Notes: generated from the sequence alone by a model not told the origin. A stretch of DNA of 21,234 nt from CAZMYO01 sp964570525 (GCA_964570525.1 CAZMYO010000014.1:1-21234), one strand, 5' to 3'. Counted from the stretch's first letter, positions 12,319 through 20,058 are shown. Program-made: numbers and translations.

Positions 12319-13134
12319 CTACAATCCCAACCCCTTAAACACAAAACTTACAATTAAATAGCTTGCGAGCATCACCACCACCCCGAGCGTGGCCCAGACA
12401 AAAATTTGTTTTGCTTTCTCCATCTGTTCGCTGTTGCCGGCGGCCGTCATCCAAAGAATACCGGCGTAAATATACAAAACAATCATAATGGAACCGATAA
12501 AAGCAAGTAAGAGCTGTATCGCGCGGCCGACTACATCCGTCACCGCGCCGAACTTTGCCGGGTTTAAATCTTTTTGAGCCGAGGCTTTTAACGCCTCCAG
12601 TTCCTTATTCAGATCTTTATTCGATGTCTCATCTTTTTTTACGGCAGGAGCTATCTGACACCCCGGTTTTTTATTAAGGTCTACATAAGTTTGGTCAAAA
12701 CTTCTAAAACTCCAATCGCTCCCCCGGCCCGCGCAATACTCGTTGCAAGCACCATAGGTCGCGATAATATCAAATTGCGCGTCCCTTTCATGCAGCTCAC
12801 ACGATCCATTTGGGATCTTGCACCAACAATATGCCTTACGCTCGCATCCCGGTTTTTTATTAAGGTCTACATAGGCTTTGTCAAAACTTCTAAAACTCCA
12901 ATCGCTCCCCACGCTTGCGCAAAAATCGTTACAATCACCCTGGGTCGCGATAATATTTCCTTGCGCGTCACTTTGATTTTCATACAGCTTACACGATCCA
13001 TTTGGAGTCTTGCACCAACAATAACTCCCCTCCGCTGCCTCCGCCCGCTTAACTCCGATAAGCGCAAAAAATAAAAAAAAGGCTGCGCTTAAAAGTAGAA
13101 ATTTCCCAGGCTTTTTATTAATCTTCCTCGGCAT
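12319..13134 (-). CDS. T4SS-pilin-like protein with duplicated six-Cys ectodomain (array copy 2)
   Basis: 271 aa from ATG 13134, the largest array member. Signal peptide MPRKINKKPGKFLLLSAAFF then LFFALIGVKRAEA. Two tandem units follow (about 38-97 and 102-159), each beginning YCWCK-x-PNGSC and containing FRSFD-x-x-YVDLNKKPGC, six Cys per unit. A charged linker (about 165-190, KDLNKELEALKASAQKDL) leads to the pilin core: helix, loop ILWMTAAGNSEQMEKAKQIF, helix GVVVMLASYLIVSFVF. The two units are nearly identical in DNA over their 3' parts, so the duplication is recent or homogenised. The frame upstream to TTG 13155 overlaps copy 1 and lacks a ribosome site, so 13134 is preferred. Confidence 0.87.
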   Translation of the reverse strand: MPRKINKKPGKFLLLSAAFFLFFALIGVKRAEAAEGSYCWCKTPNGSCKLYENQSDAQGNIIATQGDCNDFCASVGSDWSFRSFDKAYVDLNKKPGCERKAYCWCKIPNGSCELHERDAQFDIIATYGACNEYCAGRGSDWSFRSFDQTYVDLNKKPGCQIAPAVKKDETSNKDLNKELEALKASAQKDLNPAKFGAVTDVVGRAIQLLLAFIGSIMIVLYIYAGILWMTAAGNSEQMEKAKQIFVWATLGVVVMLASYLIVSFVFKGLGL

Positions 13135-13144
13135 ATACAATTCA

Positions 13145-13789
13145 CTATAACCCAAACCCGCTCTTTAGTCCCACCGCCTTGCCCAAAAATATAATCAACG
13201 CGTAACCGCCAAACGCAATCACCAACCCAATCACCGCGGCCATCATGGCATCAGTTCCTTTTTTCACTTTCTCCGGGTTGCCTTGGGACAAAATAAGCAT
13301 AAACCCGCCGTAAATAAACATCACTAAGGCCAAGGCGCCAATCACCGTGAACAGGCTCCGGCCAAAGCCGATAAGCGTTAAAACGAACACGCTCACGTCA
13401 GCACAAGGTCCGTTAGGATCCCACTTGTCGTCAAATACGCAATTGGGAATGGCGCTTCGAATCAATCCTTTGCTCGTTTCGGTTTTAGTTTGCTGTTGAG
13501 CCTCCGCGGCCTGACCGCCCAGAAAACTATCATTGTCTTTTTTCCATTGCACAACTTTGGCATCACACGCCCCGGCGTTTTCCTCCCAGGTGCAATCCTT
13601 AAATTTAGCGCCCACCTTTTCCTTGTTACAACCAATTAGTGGTTCTGAACTGCATATCGCATCGGCCAAGGGCGCTTGCCCAAATTCCGTATAACAATAG
13701 CATTGCCCGGCCGCGCTGGCCGGTTGAGCTCCCAGCATAGGCAAGAGCAGAAGTAGCGCGAAAATGATTTTATAAAAACGCATACTCAT
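13145..13789 (-). CDS. T4SS-pilin-like protein with N-terminal Cys-rich ectodomain (array copy 1)
   Basis: 214 aa from ATG 13789, which overlaps the stop of the binding-protein gene as ATGA. Signal peptide MSMRFYKIIFALLLLLPMLG then AQPASA. The exported part (27-130) has eight Cys (30, 32, 46, 54, 66, 75, 117, 129), including QCYCY and DCTWEENAGAC, the latter like the PSI-like units of copy 5. The core is divergent: loop GGFMLILSQGNPEKVKKGTDAM lacks the WMT of the others but keeps GN-x-E-KVKK. It ends GLKSGFGL. The frame upstream to 13879 lies inside the binding-protein gene and is discarded. Translational coupling ties this pilin to the binding lipoprotein. Confidence 0.86.
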   Translation of the reverse strand: MSMRFYKIIFALLLLLPMLGAQPASAAGQCYCYTEFGQAPLADAICSSEPLIGCNKEKVGAKFKDCTWEENAGACDAKVVQWKKDNDSFLGGQAAEAQQQTKTETSKGLIRSAIPNCVFDDKWDPNGPCADVSVFVLTLIGFGRSLFTVIGALALVMFIYGGFMLILSQGNPEKVKKGTDAMMAAVIGLVIAFGGYALIIFLGKAVGLKSGFGL

Positions 13790-15183
13790 AGCGTCTGATT
13801 TATCTTTGACGCCGCCCGATCGAGTACCGATTGCCGATACTCGCCGACTTTGTCCGGATCGGGTGGCGGCAAAAGCCACTCGTGGAGCATGTTGTTAATG
13901 GCCTGCGCCGCCGCCTCATAATCTTTACCTTTATACCAGTTATCGGCGATAAGCGCCTGGGAGATAAAAGGAATTAGCTCAATTTTTTCGCTTTGAGCGC
14001 CGATGTAAGCGCGTAAAGCGGTGGGGCGAATAGTCTGATCCAGATAGTCTTTTGTTGCCGCCGAATGGGTGAGGTACAAAAGCAAATTCCAGGCCTCATT
14101 CTGACGCTTGGATTTGCCCACCACCGTCTGAACCCAATAATTGGCCACATTCACCTGATTTTCCGGATTTAGCTGGAGCATGGGCAAAATGCCAAAATTC
14201 AACTGTGGCGCCCGCGCTTTTATTAGAGAATTGTGATAATTAAACCCGAAGAAAAACCCGAGCGACCCATTGACAAAATTATCCAACGCGTTGTTCTGGC
14301 TCTCGTTCCAGGTGTAGGTATCGCGCGTGGGATTAGCAAAATCAGTATAGAAATTTAGCACGCTCGCTACCGGATTTTCTCCTCCGGAATTATTTCGGGC
14401 CGACAGATTAAATACGGCCTGCCCGCTTTTATTAACAAAATTCAAAGCGCTCTGCCTAAAGAGGATATAGAGCAAATCGTCGCTCCCGGGCACATTGTTT
14501 CCAGTGCCAAGCGCGGCGCCCGACTGCGTGATCTTGCCCGTTGTTTTATCGTACTTCGTTAATTTTTTCACCGCCACCTGAAAATCTTCCCAACTCTTTG
14601 GCGGCTCGGCTACGCCCGCCCGATCTAACAAATCCTTGTTATAATAAAGAACCATGGTATCAAATGACAGTGGCAATCCATAAATTTTTCCGTCTTTTAC
14701 CACATCGTTCTTTACCGCTTGCACATACTCCCTGTCGATCTGGTCCGCTGTTGGTGTTGCCTTGTTTATGCTGGTCACGATAGTTTTGTCTCCCAGCGTT
14801 CCTTTCACCACCTGTACCAAAGTATCTGAAACTAAGGGCGGCATAACCGCGAGCTTGGGTAGTAGTTTGCCAATCCACCGGTTGCGGATGGAAATAATGT
14901 CCGGCCCTTTATCTTCGGACAAGGACTCAATCAGACGCGGGTAAATCTCATCTATCCGGAGCTGCCGCAAATTCACCGTAATATAGGGGTGATCCAGCTT
15001 GTATTTCTCAATACTCGCCCGCAGAACATCCACATCGTCAAAAACTGTCCAGTATTCCAAGGTTACGGACTGGCTCGCCGCTTGCTGTTCCTGGGAAAGC
15101 CCCTTGCAACCCAAACCAGCGGTCAATAAAATCAAAGGTATTGCCCCAAACAAAAAAAATGATCGAAAAAACTTTAAAATCAT
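13786..15183 (-). CDS. Extracellular solute-binding lipoprotein, family 1 (sugar-type)
   Basis: 465 aa from ATG 15183. These proteins bind sugars or glycerol phosphates outside the cell and pass them to ABC permeases. Signal peptide with a lipobox-like end (LILLTAGLGCKG; Cys26 probably lipidated, though the residues before it are not ideal). Then VTLEYWTVFDD, YKLDHPYITVNLRQL, the DGKIYGLPLSFDTMVLYYNKDLL signature (about 168-190) and NEAWNLLLYLTHSAATKDYL near the C-terminus, the family pattern. No permease or ATPase gene is in the window; the next gene is pilin copy 1 (ATGA overlap). It may serve as a surface receptor with the pilins rather than in uptake (inference). Ligand unknown. Confidence 0.88.
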   Translation of the reverse strand: MILKFFRSFFLFGAIPLILLTAGLGCKGLSQEQQAASQSVTLEYWTVFDDVDVLRASIEKYKLDHPYITVNLRQLRIDEIYPRLIESLSEDKGPDIISIRNRWIGKLLPKLAVMPPLVSDTLVQVVKGTLGDKTIVTSINKATPTADQIDREYVQAVKNDVVKDGKIYGLPLSFDTMVLYYNKDLLDRAGVAEPPKSWEDFQVAVKKLTKYDKTTGKITQSGAALGTGNNVPGSDDLLYILFRQSALNFVNKSGQAVFNLSARNNSGGENPVASVLNFYTDFANPTRDTYTWNESQNNALDNFVNGSLGFFFGFNYHNSLIKARAPQLNFGILPMLQLNPENQVNVANYWVQTVVGKSKRQNEAWNLLLYLTHSAATKDYLDQTIRPTALRAYIGAQSEKIELIPFISQALIADNWYKGKDYEAAAQAINNMLHEWLLPPPDPDKVGEYRQSVLDRAASKINQTL

Positions 15184-15280
15184 AACCAATTGCAAATTAA
15201 GCAGATTAAGTTTGTAAGCAGAATAAGCATCGAACGAATTTACTTTTGTCTATTTTGCCTACTCTGCTTAGTTCTGGTTA

Positions 15281-16147
15281 TTATACTACTTTTTTTAGAT
15301 AATTCCTAAAATCCTTTTGCAAATTTTTATCCCGCAGGGCAAAATCAATATTGGCTTTTAAGTAGCCGAGTTTGGAACCGGTGTCATAATAACTGCCCTC
15401 AATCAGGCAGGCATAAGCCGGCCGCTGTTTCAGCACCTTAAAAATGGCGTCAACCAGCCACAATTCACCGCCTTTGCCCAATTTAGTTTTTTCAAGAGCG
15501 GTAAAAATATCCGGAGTAAAAATAAAACCGCCCAAACTGGCCAGGCGCGACGGCGCCTTGTCTGGTCCGGGTTTTTCAACAATATTCTTCACCTGGTAAG
15601 TACGATTGCCAATCTCGGTCGCGTCCAAAATTCCGTACTTTTTCGTTCCCGCGTCATCCACTTGGTAGGCCGTTAAAACCGGATCGCCGTATTTCTCATA
15701 AACCTCAATCAGCTGTTTTAATTGCGGTTTATGCGGCGCGTAAAAAAATTCATCGCCCCACATCACGGCAAACGGCTCATCCCCGATCAAATTTTTGGCG
15801 CATAATACCGGAGTACCGTTGCCGTAGGGGCCTTTTTGACGAATAAAAATAAAGTTAGCCAGATCGGCTATCTTTTTAACTTCCTTGGCCAGGTCATCCT
15901 TGCCTTGTTTTTTTAGCCAGCTGGTTAGCTCGTAATTAGGGCTGAAGTGATCCTCCACTGCCCGCTTGCTGGGCCCGGTAACCATAATTATATCCGTAAT
16001 TCCGGAACGAACGGCATCTTCCACCACATATTGAATAATCGGCTTGTCTACCACCGGCAGCATTTCTTTGGGTTGGGCCTTGGTGGCTGGTAAAAATCTG
16101 GTGCCGAGACCGGCCACTGGTATCACTAATTTGCGTACTTTAGACAT
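15281..16147 (-). CDS. galU: UTP-glucose-1-phosphate uridylyltransferase
   Basis: 288 aa, the usual length. Makes UDP-glucose from UTP and glucose-1-phosphate in the cytosol. The N-terminal nucleotide-binding signature is complete: VIPVAGLGTRFLPATKAQPK, then EMLPVVDKPIIQYVVEDA. Further family stretches are TDIIMVTGPSKRAVEDHF, FAVMWGDEFFY, YGILDATEIGNRTYQVKNIVEKP and ASLGGFIFTPDIF; the C-terminus YDTGSKLGYLKANIDFAL is typical. ATG 16147 has no Shine-Dalgarno. It is upstream of the binding-protein gene on the same strand, 97 bases away. It could feed the glycosyltransferase at 7058-8191. Confidence 0.95.
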   Translation of the reverse strand: MSKVRKLVIPVAGLGTRFLPATKAQPKEMLPVVDKPIIQYVVEDAVRSGITDIIMVTGPSKRAVEDHFSPNYELTSWLKKQGKDDLAKEVKKIADLANFIFIRQKGPYGNGTPVLCAKNLIGDEPFAVMWGDEFFYAPHKPQLKQLIEVYEKYGDPVLTAYQVDDAGTKKYGILDATEIGNRTYQVKNIVEKPGPDKAPSRLASLGGFIFTPDIFTALEKTKLGKGGELWLVDAIFKVLKQRPAYACLIEGSYYDTGSKLGYLKANIDFALRDKNLQKDFRNYLKKVV

Positions 16148-16251
16148 AGTAAAAATAACGTGTTTAGTTTAACTTCCTCTCCCGCCTCTCCGGCGCGGCC
16201 GCCGATGAAGCGGACTGCACCCACCATTATAACAAATGGTCTTTATCCGCA

Positions 16252-16296
16252 CAACTTTATAGACTTTACAGACTTTATAGACTTTCGACTTCAAAG
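16252..16296. repeat. 9-nt-periodic repeat between galU and the minor-pilin operon
   Basis: ACTTTATAG, ACTTTACAG, ACTTTATAG, ACTTTCGAC, TTCAAAGAC: the clearest copy, four near-identical 9-mers. It lies just after the stop of the PilX-like gene. Confidence 0.75.
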
Positions 16297-16297
16297 A

Positions 16298-18094
16298 CTA
16301 TTTCGTTATCGTAAAAGTTCCGGCTTTGTAGACCCATGAACCGCCTGGGCCGTTAGAAAACAGGGAATTTTGCAATCCGCTGGCATAGTTGACTGCCGCG
16401 TTGTTTTTTAAATGAATGCTATATCCGGTCAGCTGATTGGCGGTAGCATTATTTCGCACATCGATTCCGCCGCTGGCGGCATAAAAAATCGCTCCAACTA
16501 CATTGTTGCTAAGATTAACAATGGCATCGCCACCGGAGTAGGTACTTAGAATCAGTGGATAACTGCCCGCCTGGCCATTGCCGGCAATGGTAACATTATT
16601 GTCCGAGTTCACTATTCCCTTAACCGTCGGATTACTTCGATAATCGGCCATTAGAACTGTTCCATAATTTCCGAGCGACGCGTCAACCCGCACAATAGAA
16701 TTTTCGCTCAAATTAATGTTGCCATTTACCCAAACTGGTCCGGTTAAATATAGCGTGCCGTTGACCGTCAAATCGCCGTCTATTTTGGCCGGTCCCAATT
16801 TGGCTGTCCCATTTATAGTGTAATTATTTGAGATTAAACTTCCGCTTTGAGCGGTGTTTTCCCAGGCAGTAATTTGCGCGTCAGAAATCGGCATCGATTG
16901 CGGAGCCGGAGCCGAGACGGCCGAAAATTTACCGCCAATGACGGTACAGGTGGTGCTCGCCGTTTGGAAATAAGCGTTGCGACCAACCGTGCAGTTGTTC
17001 AAGATAGTGGCGCGGGCATCTCCGCCAACCGTTACGCCGGTTAAAGAAGTGGGCACGCCGCCGAGATAGATTTTAAAGTTCAAATCGCCGCCGGCCGAAT
17101 TCCAGATCGGATTGCCAGTATTCCAATTAGCGCTGTACTTGCCCGTGCCCGAGGCGTAAGCATCGGCGCTATCAATGCCCCAACTAAAATAATTGCCGGA
17201 GCTTATCGTCGGAGCGCTCAAAATAATCCAGTATTTTTCGCCGCTGGTTAAAGTAGGCAGGGTAATAAATGTGCCGTCAATAAACGCGTCGCTGCCGGTG
17301 AGTAGCGAGGCGTTAATGGCGCCCGAGGCCAACACCGTTTTGGAGGGTTGATTGTGATCGTCTTTAACTAAGAGCAAAGTTAGATCCCCGGGCAAACCAA
17401 CTTTTTTGAGATACAAACTTACTTTATTAAGCGTTAGCGTGGTGGTAGCGGATGGCACAAAACTTTGCGCCGCGTCCTTTTTGCTGGAAACATTGCCGAA
17501 TAAAAAACCGGCGGTAGTGGTTGTCCACTGCTGGTCGGCCGCCGCCGCGGTGCCGGCAGCCACGGACGCGTCGCCGGAAATAACCCCCGAACCCACGATG
17601 TTGCCATTAGAAAAAATATTGCCGTTTACTTGAGAGCCATTTTCCATAATCAGCCCGCCGACGCCTACCTGCACGCCAAACTGAAAGGAAACGGTGGACA
17701 AATCCACGCTCGCCGTGGCCTTGACGGTTTTCTCGATAACCGGATTCACGCTGTCCGAAATATGGCCGGTGGAAGTTATCCGTTTATTACTGGGATCAAT
17801 GCTCGTAATGGAAATAGTTATTGTTCCCGCCCCTAAACTTGTGTCGGTTTCACCGGAATAATTGGGATTTCTATTCAATTCATAAATCGCTTTATCAATA
17901 CCGGCTTCGGCCAATTGCGATGCCTGGTGACTAGCGATCGTTTGCGACTCGGCCTTATTGTGAACTGTCGTGGCGCCAATTAAAGTGACGGATAAGGTAA
18001 GCAAAATCGCCACAAAGACCATGGCAAAAATAAGAATTTGACCTGGTTGATTTCCTTTGAGAGAAAACATTTTGTTAGAAAAGTTTACTGTCAC
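16298..18094 (-). CDS. PilX-like large minor pilin / candidate pilus tip adhesin
   Basis: 598 aa. The N-terminus has one hydrophobic helix after a basic stretch (QPGQILIFAMVFVAILLTL), then HQASQLAEAGIDKAIYELNRNP, the PilX-type pattern of minor pilins. Residues about 145-180 (GGLIMENGSQVNGNIFSNGN) and 350-598 are short beta repeats rich in N-G and V-x-G, like a beta-solenoid or bactofilin-like fold (INGTAKLGPAKIDGDLTVNG). About 195-347 is an inserted beta-sandwich (AQSFVPSATTTLTLNKVSLY, SGEKYWIILSAP, YFSWGIDSADAY), of a carbohydrate-binding or adhesin kind. It is the last gene of a three-gene pilin operon. Start: GTG 18094, just after the previous stop; ATG 18070 is an alternative. Role as adhesin is inference. 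Confidence 0.8.
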   Translation of the reverse strand: MTVNFSNKMFSLKGNQPGQILIFAMVFVAILLTLSVTLIGATTVHNKAESQTIASHQASQLAEAGIDKAIYELNRNPNYSGETDTSLGAGTITISITSIDPSNKRITSTGHISDSVNPVIEKTVKATASVDLSTVSFQFGVQVGVGGLIMENGSQVNGNIFSNGNIVGSGVISGDASVAAGTAAAADQQWTTTTAGFLFGNVSSKKDAAQSFVPSATTTLTLNKVSLYLKKVGLPGDLTLLLVKDDHNQPSKTVLASGAINASLLTGSDAFIDGTFITLPTLTSGEKYWIILSAPTISSGNYFSWGIDSADAYASGTGKYSANWNTGNPIWNSAGGDLNFKIYLGGVPTSLTGVTVGGDARATILNNCTVGRNAYFQTASTTCTVIGGKFSAVSAPAPQSMPISDAQITAWENTAQSGSLISNNYTINGTAKLGPAKIDGDLTVNGTLYLTGPVWVNGNINLSENSIVRVDASLGNYGTVLMADYRSNPTVKGIVNSDNNVTIAGNGQAGSYPLILSTYSGGDAIVNLSNNVVGAIFYAASGGIDVRNNATANQLTGYSIHLKNNAAVNYASGLQNSLFSNGPGGSWVYKAGTFTITK

Positions 18095-18098
18095 TTTC

Positions 18099-18686
18099 TT
18101 AATAATTTCTTAACCCGCTTTGCTCGGTTAAATATTTTTTTATCAGCTGGTGATTATCCTGGCGCTCTACCGAGAGAGCTACGCCGACTTTTTTTACTTG
18201 GGTAAAATCGGCGTTATCATAAGTAAAGGTAACATTTGACACGATCGTACTCAATACTTTTAATCCAACGGGGCTCCTCGCGCTAGCCGCGTCTATCTGA
18301 AGAAAGCGATAGAGCGTCGTAGTACCACCCAGATAAAACACAGCGTAGTCCCAGCTATTAGGGATAGTATCTCCAGTGCTGGTGATTGCTGGTAATTGTA
18401 ATACGAGTGTCGTAGAACTTGATTGGTAAGTTATGCTATTGATAACCTGACTGGCGAGCACTCGATGAGACTGCGCCACAAACTGGCTTGTTTCATTCAA
18501 CGAGTACCGAACATTCTTAAGCGTGGTGATTTCGGCTTGTCCCACCGAATACAATTTTCCATAGCCTTCATAAATGGCAAACAAGGCTAAAAGAAGAACG
18601 GCAAAAATTCCGACGACCACAATTACTTCAAGCATGGAAAACCCGTCCGGCCGACTTTGTCTGGATTGATGGTAAGGCTGAATCAT
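18099..18686 (-). CDS. PulJ/GspJ-like minor pilin
   Basis: 195 aa. Type IV pilin N-terminal methylation motif: SRPDGFSMLEVIVVVGIFAV, cleavage after Gly15 with Phe+1 and Glu+5, then a hydrophobic helix (VVVGIFAVLLLALFAIY). The rest (about 40-195) is a soluble, mainly beta domain with a PulJ-like pattern (AQSHRVLASQVINSITY; ending KKVGVALSVERQDNHQL). The start overlaps the previous stop as ATGA and has AAGGAGG inside the upstream gene, so translation is coupled. It needs a prepilin peptidase (PilD) encoded elsewhere. Probably part of the priming complex of a type IV pilus. Confidence 0.88.
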   Translation of the reverse strand: MIQPYHQSRQSRPDGFSMLEVIVVVGIFAVLLLALFAIYEGYGKLYSVGQAEITTLKNVRYSLNETSQFVAQSHRVLASQVINSITYQSSSTTLVLQLPAITSTGDTIPNSWDYAVFYLGGTTTLYRFLQIDAASARSPVGLKVLSTIVSNVTFTYDNADFTQVKKVGVALSVERQDNHQLIKKYLTEQSGLRNY

Positions 18687-19069
18687 AATCCTCCTTTGGT
18701 TATCAAAGTAGTCAGTGATACAGTGTGAGTGTTAACAGTGCCCGGCTCCTTCCAAGAAACGGTTACTACCGCCTGCTTAGTCTGGCTGTTAAAATCGGTA
18801 ACCGTACGATTAGCTTGTCCTTGAGAAAGAGAGCTAAGAAGAGGACTGGAAAATGAGCCGCTGGCCGGTAAAGAAGCATCTGGCAATAAGCGTAAACTTT
18901 CGATCTCGGTGTTGGCGATCCGGAGCGCCACTTCCCGATTTCGGACCGTGCGATTTAAAAGCGTGACATTCGCCGCTACTTGAAGCAGTATGAAAAAAAT
19001 TCCGATAATAAAAATACTTACCAAAATTTCAATCAAGGTGTAACCGCCGGTGAGCTGATTCTTTTTCAT
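18683..19069 (-). CDS. PilV/GspI-like minor pilin
   Basis: 128 aa, first gene of the minor-pilin operon. N-terminus MKKNQLTGGYTLIEILVSIFIIG: cleavage after Gly9 with Tyr+1 and Glu+5, then a hydrophobic helix to about residue 30. The following LNRTVRNREVALRIANTEIE is the usual helix, and the rest is a small beta domain (TKQAVVTVSWKEPGTVNTHT). The TATACT -10 (19076-19081) lies six bases before ATG 19069, so the message is probably leaderless. Family assignment to I/V is by pattern, not by search. Confidence 0.87.
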   Translation of the reverse strand: MKKNQLTGGYTLIEILVSIFIIGIFFILLQVAANVTLLNRTVRNREVALRIANTEIESLRLLPDASLPASGSFSSPLLSSLSQGQANRTVTDFNSQTKQAVVTVSWKEPGTVNTHTVSLTTLITKGGL

Positions 19070-19075
19070 GGTTCT

Positions 19076-19084
19076 AGTATATCA
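19076..19084 (-). promoter_or_regulatory. Extended -10 promoter of the minor-pilin operon, probably leaderless
   Basis: Minus strand TGATATACT (19076-19084), an extended -10 with no good -35 at normal distance. The start would fall at or next to the A of ATG 19069. Confidence 0.45.
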
Positions 19085-19094
19085 CAAAAATAGT

Positions 19095-19123
19095 ATGACA
19101 AAAAAATAGACTGGTGCTAGAAT
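19095..19123 (+). promoter_or_regulatory. Promoter of the HD-domain gene
   Basis: ATGACA (19095-19100), 17 bp, TAGAAT (19118-19123) with extended -10 TGC. The start near 19130 gives a leader of about 20 nt without a Shine-Dalgarno. It is divergent from the minor-pilin promoter. Confidence 0.65.
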
Positions 19124-19149
19124 AGACTATATTTATTTAACGCCACAGT

Positions 19150-20055
19150 ATGACGACCAAGAAGGAAACAACGGGCGAAGAGCCCAAACGCCATGAGAGT
19201 TCGACCTATAATCTGGACAGCTGTTTAGAAAAATTAGCAGCCAGACAATTTACTTTTCCGGAAAAAATAATTTCCCGTTTGCGGGAGCTTCAGGGCACCG
19301 GCCACGATCTGCATACCTATGAAATGATGGCTTCGGCCGAAGAGCTGGCTAAAGAGCTTAGTCTTTCCGAAGAAGAAACCAAAATATTATCGGCCGCGAC
19401 TCTCATGCATGACATCGGCAAAACCGGCCCGCTCGGCTTGCCTCCCGAAGAGCGCGCGATGATAATTAATTTTTTCCATTATTTAAAAAATATCGATCGC
19501 CCAGCCGTCACCGCTCCCATTGCTGATTTAATTTCTGGGAGGCGGGCCGGCGCGGAAAAATTCATCAATGAAACCAACCGCGCCGATTACTATGGCCTGT
19601 TGCGTCATCCGGCGGTAAACTACGTGGGCTACGGAACGCTCTTAGAATTTTTTCGTTTGCATATCGGTTGGACGCATGAAGTGCTAAAAAAAGAATTGGC
19701 TCAAAATAATCCGGATAATTCCTCCATCACTGCCGTTGCTTCTCTGCATCATTTCACCGAAGGAAAAAATCCCGGCCAATTCAATTTGCTGGAACCGGAA
19801 AATAATAACGCTCAAATGATTGCTCGACTGGCAAAAATCTTGATTGTGCTTGATAAATACAACGCTCACCTGCGCCGCGGGAAGAAAAAATTAACTGACG
19901 CGCTAGACAGTACTGGCCGGGAGCTAGAAGATAGCACCAAAAATTTAGCTGACTATAAAAATAAGCCGGCGCTGTATGATAAACTTATTGAGGAATTCAA
20001 TGAAATTATCGCGGCGCTTAAAAAAACTGAACCGCAACGCTTGCCAGAGGAATAA
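19150..20055 (+). CDS. HD-domain phosphohydrolase, HD-GYP-like
   Basis: 301 aa. HD proteins bind metals and hydrolyse phosphoesters; HD-GYP members cleave cyclic di-GMP. Visible residues: H55 (DLHTYEMM), H87-D88 (LMHDIGKTGP), H171 and H176 (LHIGWTHEVL), H200-H201 (SLHHFTEGKNPG) and D235 (LVLDKYNAHLRRG), in the order and spacing of HD-GYP proteins, but the GYP is GKNPG, so c-di-GMP specificity is uncertain. There is no membrane segment or sensor domain; the N-terminus is polar and charged. The last 60 residues are a charged coiled coil. It is divergent from the minor-pilin operon; a role in pilus or second-messenger control is only a guess. Confidence 0.82.
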   Translation: MTTKKETTGEEPKRHESSTYNLDSCLEKLAARQFTFPEKIISRLRELQGTGHDLHTYEMMASAEELAKELSLSEEETKILSAATLMHDIGKTGPLGLPPEERAMIINFFHYLKNIDRPAVTAPIADLISGRRAGAEKFINETNRADYYGLLRHPAVNYVGYGTLLEFFRLHIGWTHEVLKKELAQNNPDNSSITAVASLHHFTEGKNPGQFNLLEPENNNAQMIARLAKILIVLDKYNAHLRRGKKKLTDALDSTGRELEDSTKNLADYKNKPALYDKLIEEFNEIIAALKKTEPQRLPEE

Positions 20056-20058
20056 CCA

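Noticed and set aside
8293..13789. Complete conjugation type IV secretion system
   Set aside because: Only VirB2/TrbC-like subunits are present; no VirB4, VirB6, VirB8-10 or relaxase gene is in the window.
13790..13879. N-terminal extension of pilin copy 1
   Set aside because: It lies inside the binding-protein gene in another frame; ATG 13789 with the ATGA overlap precedes a signal peptide.
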